Below, in pieces: positions 38,501-48,564 of a stretch of 64,000 nucleotides of DNA. This DNA is from Balanoglossus misakiensis. Taxonomy: Eukaryota > Hemichordata. The notes beneath the pieces are model-generated. The model did not search any database. It worked only from the letters and a program-made list of their open reading frames with translations, and had not been told where the DNA came from. The DNA is taken from positions 14,074,001-14,138,000 of the forward strand of contig CM082580.2 in assembly GCA_040954595.2 (NCBI GenBank). Direction: 5' to 3'. Positions within the stretch are counted from its first letter, which is position 1. The number at the start of each line of letters is the position of its first letter. Both the position numbers and the translations under genes were made by a program.

Positions 38501-41500
38501 TTTTTGAAAAAATCATGGGTTATAGCTCAGGAAAATCGTCAAAAATCGAAGATTTTTCGACTTTGCGAATTTTCAAAATTTGCTCATTTTTTGAAAAAAT
38601 CATGGGTTATAGCTCAGGAAAATCGTCAAAAATCGAAGATTTTTCGACTTTGCGAATTTTCAAAATTTGCTCATTTTTTGAAAAAATCATGGGTTATAGC
38701 TCAGGAAAATCGTCAAAAATCGAAGATTTTTCGACTTTGCGAATTTTCAAAATTTGCTCATTTTTTGAAAAAATCATGGGTTATAGCTCAGGAAAATCGT
38801 CAAAAATCGAAGATTTTTCGACTTTGCGAATTTTCAAAATTTGCTCATTTTTTGAAAAAATCATGGGTTATAGCTCAGGAAAATCGTCAAAAATCGAAGA
38901 TTTTTCGACTTTGCGAATTTTCAAAATTTGCTCATTTTTTTGAAAACATCATGGGTTATAGCTCAGGAAAATCGTCAAAAATCGAAGATTTTTCGACTTT
39001 GCGAATTTTCAAAATTTGCTCATTTTTTGAAAACATCATGGGTTATAGCTCAGGAAAATCGTCAAAAATCGAAGATTTTTCGACTTTGCGAATTTTCAAA
39101 ATTTGCTCATTTTTTGAAAAAATCATGGGTTATAGCTCAGGAAAATCGTCAAAAATCGAAGATTTTTCGACTTTGCGAATTTTCAAAATTTGCTCATTTT
39201 TTGAAAAAATCATGGGTTATAGCTCAGGAAAATCGTCAAAAATCGAAGATTTTTCGACTTTGCGAATTTTCAAAATTTGCTCATTTTTTGAAAAAACCAT
39301 GGGTTATAGCTCAGGAAAATCGTCAAAAATCGAAGATTTTTCGACTTTGCGAATTTTCAAAATTTGCTCATTTTTTGAAAAAAACCATGGGTTATAGCTC
39401 AGGAAAATCGTCAAAAATCGAAGATTTTTCGACTTTGCGAATTTTCAAAATTTGCTCATTTTTTGAAAAAACCATGGGTTATAGCTCAGGAAAATCGTCA
39501 AAAATCGAAGATTTTTCGACTTTGCGAATTTTCAAAATTTGCTCATTTTTTGAAAAAACCATGGGTTATAGCTCAGGAAAATCGTCAAAAATCGAAGATT
39601 TTTCGACTTTGCGAATTTTCAAAATTTGCTCATTTTTTGAAAAAACCATGGGTTATAGCTCAGGAAAATCGTCAAAAATCGAAGATTTTTCTACTTTGCG
39701 AATTTTCAAAATTTGCTCATTTTTTGAAAAAATCATGGGTTATAGCTCAGGAAAATCGTCAAAAATCGAAGATTTTTCGACTTTGCGAATTTTCAAAATT
39801 TGCTCATTTTTTGAAAAAATCATGGGTTATAGCTCAGGAAAATCGTCAAAAATCGAAGATTTTTCGACTTTGCGAATTTTCAAAATTTGCTCATTTTTTG
39901 AAAAAATCATGGGTTATAGCTCAGGAAAATCGTCAAAAATCGAAGATTTTTCGACTTTGCGAATTTTCAAAATTTGCTCATTTGTTGAAAAAATCATGGG
40001 TTATAGCTCAGGAAAATCGTCAAAAATCGAAGATTTTTCGACTTTGCGAATTTTCAAAATTTGCTCATTTTTTGAAAAAATCATGGGTTATAGCTCAGGA
40101 AAATCGTCAAAAATCGAAGATTTTTCGACTTTGCGAATTTTCAAAATTTGCTCATTTTTTGAAAAAATCATGGGTTATAGCTCAGGAAAATCGTCAAAAA
40201 TCGAAGATTTTTCGACTTTGCGAATTTTCAAAATTTGCTCATTTTTTTGAAAACATCATGGGTTATAGCTCAGGAAAATCGTCAAAAATCGAAGATTTTT
40301 CGACTTTGCGAATTTTCAAAATTTGCTCATTTTTTGAAAACATCATGGGTTATAGCTCAGGAAAATCGTCAAAAATCGAAGATTTTTCGACTTTGCGAAT
40401 TTTCAAAATTTGCTCATTTTTTGAAAAAATCATGGGTTATAGCTCAGGAAAATCGTCAAAAATCGAAGATTTTTCGACTTTGCGAATTTTCAAAATTTGC
40501 TCATTTTTTGAAAAAATCATGGGTTATAGCTCAGGAAAATCGTCAAAAATCGAAGATTTTTCGACTTTGCGAATTTTCAAAATTTGCTCATTTTTTGAAA
40601 AAACCATGGGTTATAGCTCAGGAAAATCGTCAAAAATCGAAGATTTTTCGACTTTGCGAATTTTCAAAATTTGCTCATTTTTTGAAAAAACCATGGGTTA
40701 TAGCTCAGGAAAATCGTCAAAAATCGAAGATTTTTCGACTTTGCGAATTTTCAAAATTTGCTCATTTTTTTGAAAACATCATGGGTTATAGCTCAGGAAA
40801 ATCGTCAAAAATCGAAGATTTTTCGACTTTGCGAATTTTCAAAATTTGCTCATTTTTTGAAAACATCATGGGTTATAGCTCAGGAAAATCGTCAAAAATC
40901 GAAGATTTTTCGACTTTGCGAATTTTCAAAATTTGCTCATTTTTTGAAAAAATCATGGGTTATAGCTCAGGAAAATCGTCAAAAATCGAAGATTTTTCGA
41001 CTTTGCGAATTTTCAAAATTTGCTCATTTTTTGAAAAAATCATGGGTTATAGCTCAGGAAAATCGTCAAAAATCGAAGATTTTTCGACTTTGCGAATTTT
41101 CAAAATTTGCTCATTTTTTGAAAAAACCATGGGTTATAGCTCAGGAAAATCGTCAAAAATCGAAGATTTTTCGACTTTGCGAATTTTCAAAATTTGCTCA
41201 TTTTTTGAAAAAACCATGGGTTATAGCTCAGGAAAATCGTCAAAAATCGAAGATTTTTCGACTTTGCGAATTTTCAAAATTTGCTCATTTTTTGAAAAAA
41301 CCATGGGTTATAGCTCAGGAAAATCGTCAAAAATCGAAGATTTTTCGACTTTGCGAATTTTCAAAATTTGCTCATTTTTTGAAAAAACCATGGGTTATAG
41401 CTCAGGAAAATCGTCAAAAATCGAAGATTTTTCGACTTTGCGAATTTTCAAAATTTGCTCATTTTTTGAAAAAACCATGGGTTATAGCTCAGGAAAATCG

Positions 41501-44500
41501 TCAAAAATCGAAGATTTTTCGACTTTGCGAATTTTCAAAATTTGCTCATTTTTTGAAAAAATCATGGGTTATAGCTCAGGAAAATCGTCAAAAATCGAAG
41601 ATTTTTCGACTTTGCGAATTTTCAAAATTTGCTCATTTTTTGAAAAAATCATGGGTTATAGCTCAGGAAAATCGTCAAAAATCGAAGATTTTTCGACTTT
41701 GCGAATTTTCAAAATTTGCTCATTTTTTGAAAAAATCATGGGTTATAGCTCAGGAAAATCGTCAAAAATCGAAGATTTTTCGACTTTGCGAATTTTCAAA
41801 ATTTGCTCATTTGTTGAAAAAATCATGGGTTATAGCTCAGGAAAATCGTCAAAAATCGAAGATTTTTCGACTTTGCGAATTTTCAAAATTTGCTCATTTT
41901 TTGAAAAAATCATGGGTTATAGCTCAGGAAAATCGTCAAAAATCGAAGATTTTTCGACTTTGCGAATTTTCAAAATTTGCTCATTTTTTGAAAAAATCGT
42001 GGGTTATAGCTCAGGAAAATCGTCAAAAATCGAAGATTTTTCGACTTTGCGAATTTTCAAAATTTGCTCATTTTTTTGAAAACATCATGGGTTATAGCTC
42101 AGGAAAATCGTCAAAAATCGAAGATTTTTCGACTTTGCGAATTTTCAAAATTTGCTCATTTTTTGAAAACATCATGGGTTATAGCTCAGGAAAATCGTCA
42201 AAAATCGAAGATTTTTCGACTTTGCGAATTTTCAAAATTTGCTCATTTTTTGAAAAAATCATGGGTTATAGCTCAGGAAAATCGTCAAAAATCGAAGATT
42301 TTTCGACTTTGCGAATTTTCAAAATTTGCTCATTTTTTGAAAAAATCATGGGTTATAGCTCAGGAAAATCGTCAAAAATCGAAGATTTTTCGACTTTGCG
42401 AATTTTCAAAATTTGCTCATTTTTTGAAAAAACCATGGGTTATAGCTCAGGAAAATCGTCAAAAATCGAAGATTTTTCGACTTTGCGAATTTTCAAAATT
42501 TGCTCATTTTTTGAAAAAACCATGGGTTATAGCTCAGGAAAATCGTCAAAAATCGAAGATTTTTCGACTTTGCGAATTTTCAAAATTTGCTCATTTTTTG
42601 AAAAAACCATGGGTTATAGCTCAGGAAAATCGTCAAAAATCGAAGATTTTTCGACTTTGCGAATTTTCAAAATTTGCTCATTTTTTGAAAAAACCATGGG
42701 TTATAGCTCAGGAAAATCGTCAAAAATCGAAGATTTTTCGACTTTGCGAATTTTCAAAATTTGCTCATTTTTTGAAAAAATCATGGGTTATAGCTCAGGA
42801 AAATCGTCAAAAATCGAAGATTTTTCGACTTTGCGAATTTTCAAAATTTGCTCATTTTTTGAAAAAATCATGGGTTATAGCTCAGGAAAATCGTCAAAAA
42901 TCGAAGATTTTTCGACTTTGCGAATTTTCAAAATTTGCTCATTTTTTTGAAAACATCATGGGTTATAGCTCAGGAAAATCGTCAAAAATCGAAGATTTTT
43001 CGACTTTGCGAATTTTCAAAATTTGCTCATTTTTTGAAAAAATCATGGGTTATAGCTCAGGAAAATCGTCAAAAATCGAAGATTTTTCGACTTTGCGAAT
43101 TTTCAAAATTTGCTCATTTTTTGAAAAAATCATGGGTTATAGCTCAGGAAAATCGTCAAAAATCGAAGATTTTTCGACTTTGCGAATTTTCAAAATTTGC
43201 TCATTTTTTGAAAAAACCATGGGTTATAGCTCAGGAAAATCGTCAAAAATCGAAGATTTTTCGACTTTGCGAATTTTCAAAATTTCCTCATTTTTTGAAA
43301 AAACCATGGGTTATAGCTCAGGAAAATCGTCAAAAATCGAAGATTTTTCGACTTTGCGAATTTTCAAAATTTCCTCATTTTTTGAAAAAACCATGGGTTA
43401 TAGCTCAGGAAAATCGTCAAAAATCGAAGATTTTTCGACTTTGCGAATTTTCAAAATTTGCTCATTTTTTGAAAAAACCATGGGTTATAGCTCAGGAAAA
43501 TCGTCAAAAATCGAAGATTTTTCGACTTTGCGAATTTTCAAAATTTGCTCATTTTTTGAAAAAACCATGGGTTATAGCTCAGGAAAATCGTCAAAAATCG
43601 AAGATTTTTCGACTTTGCGAATTTTCAAAATTTGCTCATTTTTTGAAAAAACCATGGGTTATAGCTCAGGAAAATCGTCAAAAATCGAAGATTTTTCGAC
43701 TTTGCGAATTTTCAAAATTTGGTCATTTTTTGAAAAAATCATGGGTTATAGCTCAGGAAAATCGTCAAAAATCGAAGATTTTTCGACTTTGCGAATTTTC
43801 AAAATTTGCTCATTTTTTGAAAAAACCATGGGTTATAGCTCAGGAAAATCGTCAAAAATCGAAGATTTTTCGACTTTGCGAATTTTCAAAATTTGCTCAT
43901 TTTTTGAAAAAACCATGGGTTATAGCTCAGGAAAATCGTCAAAAATCGAAGATTTTTCGACTTTGCAAATTTTCAAAATTTGCTCATTTTTTGAAAAAAT
44001 CATGGGTTATAGCTCAGGAAAATCGTCAAAAATCGAAGATTTTTCGACTTTGCGAATTTTCAAAATTTGCTCATTTTTTGAAAAAATCATGGGTTATAGC
44101 TCAGGAAAATCGTCAAAAATCGAAGATTTTTCGACTTTGCGAATTTTCAAAATTTGCTCATTTTTTGAAAAAATCATGGGTTATAGCTCAGGAAAATCGT
44201 CAAAAATCGAAGATTTTTCGACTTTGCGAATTTTCAAAATTTGCTCATTTTTTGAAAAAATCATGGGTTATAGCTCAGGAAAATCGTCAAAAATCGAAGA
44301 TTTTTCGACTTTGCGAATTTTCAAAATTTGCTCATTTTTTTGAAAACATCATGGGTTATAGCTCAGGAAAATCGTCAAAAATCGAAGATTTTTCGACTTT
44401 GCGAATTTTCAAAATTTGCTCATTTTTTGAAAAAATCATGGGTTATAGCTCAGGAAAATCGTCAAAAATCGAAGATTTTTCGACTTTGCGAATTTTCAAA

Positions 44501-46286
44501 ATTTGCTCATTTTTTGAAAAAATCATGGGTTATAGCTCAGGAAAATCGTCAAAAATCGAAGATTTTTCGACTTTGCGAATTTTCAAAATTTGCTCATTTT
44601 TTGAAAAAACCATGGGTTATAGCTCAGGAAAATCGTCAAAAATCGAAGATTTTTCGAGTTTGCGAATTTTCAAAATTTGCTCATTTTTTGAAAAAACCAT
44701 GGGTTATAGCTCAGGAAAATCGTCAAAAATCGAAGATTTTTCGACTTTGCGAATTTTCAAAATTTGCTCATTTTTTGAAAAAACCATGGGTTATAGCTCA
44801 GGAAAATCGTCAAAAATCGAAGATTTTTCGACTTTGCGAATTTTCAAAATTTGCTCATTTTTTGAAAAAACCATGGGTTATAGCTCAGGAAAATCGTCAA
44901 AAATCGAAGATTTTTCGACTTTGCGAATTTTCAAAATTTGCTCATTTTTTGAAAAAACCATGGGTTATAGCTCAGGAAAATCGTCAAAAATCGAAGATTT
45001 TTCGACTTTGCGAATTTTCAAAATTTGCTCATTTTTTGAAAAAACCATGGGTTATAGCTCAGGAAAATCGTCAAAAATCGAAGATTTTTCGACTTTGCGA
45101 ATTTTCAAAATTTGCTCATTTTTTGAAAAAACCATGGGTTATAGCTCAGGAAAATCGTCAAAAATCGAAGATTTTTCGACTTTGCGAATTTTCAAAATTT
45201 GCTCATTTTTTGAAAAAACCATGGGTTATAGCTCAGGAAAATCGTCAAAAATCGAAGATTTTTCGAGTTTGCGAATTTTCAAAATTTGCTCATTTTTTGA
45301 AAAAATCATGGGTTATAGCTCAGGAAAATCGTCAAAAATCGAAGATTTTTCGACTTTGCGAATTTTCAAAATTTGCTCATTTTTTGAAAAAATCATGGGT
45401 TATAGCTCAGGAAAATCGTCAAAAATCGAAGATTTTTCGACTTTGCGAATTTTCAAAATTTGCTCATTTTTTGAAAAAATCATGGGTTATAGCTCAGGAA
45501 ATTTTCGAGTTTGCGAATTTTCAAAATTTGCTCATTTTTTGAAAAAATCATGGGTTATAGCTCAGGAAAATCGTCAAAAATCGAAGATTTTTCGAGTTTG
45601 CGAATTTTCAAAATTTGGTCATTTTTTGAAAAAATCATGGGTTATAGCTCAGGAAAATCGTCAAAAATCGAAGATTTTTCGAGTTTGCGAATTTTCAAAA
45701 TTTGCTCATTTTTTGAAAAAATCATGGGTTATAGCTCAGGAAAATCGTCAAAAATCGAAGATTTTTCGAGTTTGCGAATTTTCAAAATTTGCTCATTTTT
45801 TGAAAAAATCATGGGTTATAGCTCAGGAAAATCGTCAAAAATCGAAGATTTTTCGAGTTTGCGAATTTTCAAAATTTGCTCATTTTTTGAAAAAATCATG
45901 GGTTATAGCTCAGGAAAATCGTCAAAAATCGAAGATTTTTCGACTTTGCGAATTTTCAAAATTTGCTCATTTTTTGAAATAATCATGGGTTATAGCTCAG
46001 GAAAATCGTCAAAAATCGAAGATTTTTCGACTTTGCGAATTTTCAAAATTTGCTCATTTTTTGAAAAAATCATGGGTTATAGCTCAGGAAAATCGTCAAA
46101 AATCGAAGATTTTTCGACTTTGCGAATTTTCAAAATTTGCTCATTTTTTGAAAAAATCATGGGTTATAGCTCAGGAAAATCGTCAAAAATCGAAGATTTT
46201 TCGACTTTGCGAATTTTCAAAATTTGCTCATTTTTTGAAAAAATCATGGGTTATAGCTCAGGAAAATCGTCAAAAATCGAAGATTT
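32531..46286 (+). repeat. 87-bp satellite array, right arm (~158 monomers)
   Basis: Reverse-complement orientation of the same monomer: ATCATGGGTTATAGCTCAGG, AAAATCGTCAAAAATCGAAG, ATTTTTCGACTTTGCGAATT, TTCAAAATTTGCTCATTTTT, TGAAAAA. Variants typical of this arm are TTTGGTCATTTT (mostly 32,830-37,450) and AAAACCATGGG (from 34,425, and abundant from 36,240 to 45,220), which creates a CCATGG word. In the left arm CCATGG appears only in the outermost monomer. A 19-bp deletion truncates one monomer near 45,499-45,506. Confidence 0.97.
37014..45500. repeat. Right-arm higher-order repeats of 9, 6, 10, 15 and 16 monomers
   Basis: The marker CTCATTTTTTTGAAAACATC has one extra T and an A-to-C change. 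It occurs at 38,931, 40,238, 40,761, 42,067, 42,938 and 44,331. Spacings are 1307, 523, 1306, 871 and 1393 bp, which equal 15, 6, 15, 10 and 16 monomers plus the extra bases. A related marker, CTCATTTTATTGAAAACATC, lies at 37,014 and 37,798, nine monomers apart. Each unit begins with the marker, continues with ATCATGG monomers and then a run of ACCATGG monomers. Confidence 0.8.
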
Positions 46287-46655
46287 TTGGACAATTTTTC
46301 GACTTTGCGAATTTTCAAAATTTCGTCGATTTTTGAAAAAAAACCATGGGTTATATATAGCTCAGGAAAATCATCAAAAAATGACAATTTTTCGACTTTG
46401 CGAATTTTCAAAATTTTCGTGGATTTTAGAAAAAAAACATGGGTTATAGCTCAGGAAAATCATCAAAAAATGACAATTTTTCGACTTTGCGAAATTTCAA
46501 AATTTCGTCGATTTTTGAAAAAAACCATGGGTTATAGCTCAGGAAAATCATCAAAATCGACAAATTCGTGACTTTGAGAAATTCTGTGATTTTGTCATTT
46601 CTGGACGTTTTTCATGGGTTCTAGCTCATGAAAATCGTCAAAATCGACAAAGTCT
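46287..46655 (+). repeat. Divergent edge monomers of the right arm
   Basis: About four degenerating monomers. Three contain CGTCGATTTTTG or CGTGGATTTTAG in place of GCTCATTTTTTG, and AAAAACCATGGG or AAAAACATGGG. One has TATATATAGCTC. The last (about 46,569-46,652) keeps only CATGGGTTCTAGCTCATG and AAAATCGTCAAAATCGAC. The CGTCGATTTTTGAAAAAAAC form is the reverse complement of the outermost monomer at the left end (about 1,609-1,655). Confidence 0.85.
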
Positions 46656-47720
46656 TCACAGTGACCTATATTTTTAATATAGATTTATGCAAAACTTCAA
46701 ACTGCATTACATGTTTGTCAATCATACATGTTGCGGAGACAGGCACATTACACTTTTCTGGAAAAGGCCGAGAAACATGAATGGGTTGACAAGCCATGAA
46801 TAAAACACATGTGAAACTCATTATGGATAAAAAAATCTTGCATGTTAACAAGACCAGTTGCAACTAAATTTTTATTACCCCTCTTTTTAAAATTACAACA
46901 AACTAGGCAAGAATTGTTTATATTTTTTTAAATATACATTAATGATAATTACAAATAAATATCAATCTCTCATAACTATCTCATTTGTATAATACATTAA
47001 AACCCTTAAAACAAATCTGTTAATATGACAAAAGGTTTAATTCTTTTCACAAAATTCAAAATTAACCGTTAATCTAAAATTAAAAAAAAGACAAACTTTT
47101 TCTTGAATACTTGAGGCAAGTCTACAAAGCAATGGTTAAAAGAGTATTTGATAAAATTCTTGTGATAAAAGTTTTCAAAAAATATGTTAAACTTTTTTTG
47201 TAATTGTCATAAAAATTACATCAAACGTTACATTAAACCAAAAAATACGTCAGATGTTGACAAATGTGAACCTTCAGAAAAACAATCTCAAACTTTACAA
47301 AAATTAATGAATTGGCAGTATAATCCAACACAAAAAAATGAATTAACTTCTCTTTAAAATACCAACTCTTACAGATAAAATCTGTACCTAAATAATCTAT
47401 GCTATTTGCAAGATAACCAGAGCCTCTTGTTTGGCACATGCGCATAAGACAATCTCCTTACTGTAACACTGATGAAAGTAAAATACTAAAACTCAGTTCT
47501 TCATCTTACAACTACATTTTTGCGTTTACATTTAGAAATAAAAGTATATTTAAGTTTGCTTTTCTGCTGTATGAAAGACCAGTAGGAATGCCTCCCACTT
47601 GTACTCTTTAAGCCGTATATCAAAAGTTCCATTGACTTCATCGCTGAAAATGATAATTGCTCAAATAACTAAATCTGTTGTTTTTTTCCTAGATTAAAAT
47701 CGTCTTTATTACCTGTTTAT
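46656..47720. other. AT-rich spacer with cadherin 3' end region
   Basis: About 1.06 kb between the satellite and the cadherin stop. No independent gene is seen. On the minus strand AATAAA words occur at 47721-47716 (overlapping the stop codon), 47710-47705 and 46876-46871. The true polyadenylation site, and so how much of this is 3' UTR, cannot be decided from sequence. Confidence 0.6.
47644..47712 (-). other. Possible 69-bp intron in cadherin 3' UTR
   Basis: Eight bases after the stop, ACAG/GTAATAAAG could act as a donor. TTATCATTTTCAG/CGATG 69 bp further is a good acceptor. A junction this close to the stop would not be expected to trigger nonsense-mediated decay. This is inference only. 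The same AATAAA words could instead end the transcript. Confidence 0.3.
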
Positions 47721-47721
47721 T
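47705..47721 (-). promoter_or_regulatory. Candidate polyadenylation signals at cadherin stop
   Basis: AATAAA begins on the last base of the TGA stop (47721-47716), and a second AATAAA follows at 47710-47705. If used, the 3' UTR would be extremely short. A more distal AATAAA lies at 46876-46871. Confidence 0.35.
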
Positions 47722-47962
47722 CAGCCTTCATCTCCACTGTACATATCCGCAAGTTTCTTGAAAGGCTCACCTAAGCCTTTCAAGTAATCAAAGTCCTGAT
47801 CCGATTCTGCTGAGCTGCTGGTGTTGAGAGAACTCAAACTTCCGGTTGAGGAGTCATCGCCTTCATGACTGTACACACGCAGGGTGTCATAGGGTGGAGC
47901 ATCAGGGTCATAATCGGCATCATTCTTCCTGTCTGTCAAGAATGGAGCGATGTCTGGAAGGT
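47721..47962 (-). CDS. Cadherin exon 21: beta-catenin-binding tail and stop
   Basis: Residues 1655-1734 and [27 protein letters not shown] and [15 protein letters not shown] follow the classical cadherin C-terminus, including the serine cluster that is phosphorylated to strengthen beta-catenin binding in known family members. Acceptor TTCACCAG/ACCTTC. Confidence 0.95.
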
Positions 47963-48512
47963 CTGGTGAATTTGAGAGAAGGAAACACAGGTTGAGACAA
48001 TATGACTGGGAATTAAAGAGATCTGAGAATGTGTCCATTAATTGGGGCACCTTTAGGAACAAAAGGCAGGTGACCTTAATAATACACCTGATTGTTTAAC
48101 AAAGGATAGTTTAAGAAGAACGAACTATTCATGTACCTGTAGTTTGTGGCACATTCTCTCTTCTGCGAGGCATCTCTTCCACTGGTTTCCTCGTCATGGG
48201 AACGATTCGACTCTCCAGAGCTGGATCAAGAGGTTTCCTCAAGGTGTTGATGTCATAGCCATCATAATCTTCTTCTCCACCGCCCTCATCATCGTAGTCG
48301 ACGGCATTCTCTCGGAGATCATCCTCATCAACATCAAAGACGAGGCCACTCTTTTCCTTCTGAGAACGGCGTTTGTATATTATGACCACTAGGATTAAGA
48401 CTGTAAACAGAGTATCACACATTAAAAGTCCATCAAAGAGTCTTAAAGGTACATATGTATTACATCAAAACAACATCTTGAACCATTACTCAGTTGTGTC
48501 TGGAATGGACGT

Positions 48513-48564
<52 letters not shown>

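Noticed and set aside
1597-46580. Very long open reading frames encoding a 29-residue repeat protein
   Set aside because: The period of 87 is a multiple of 3, so any stop-free phase stays open. At least two overlapping frames (MGYSSGK... and WVIAQEN...) are open over the same DNA. Substitutions show no codon bias, single-base indels are tolerated, and frames run in opposite directions in the two arms.
1597-46655. CRISPR-like regular repeats
   Set aside because: Repeats are contiguous 87-bp units without unique spacers, the window has introns and a metazoan cadherin, and no cas genes are present.
47555-47643. Open stretch after the possible 3' UTR acceptor (DEVNGTFDIRLKEYKW...)
   Set aside because: It lies downstream of the cadherin stop in all reasonable splicing models and shows no family resemblance; at most it is 3' UTR.
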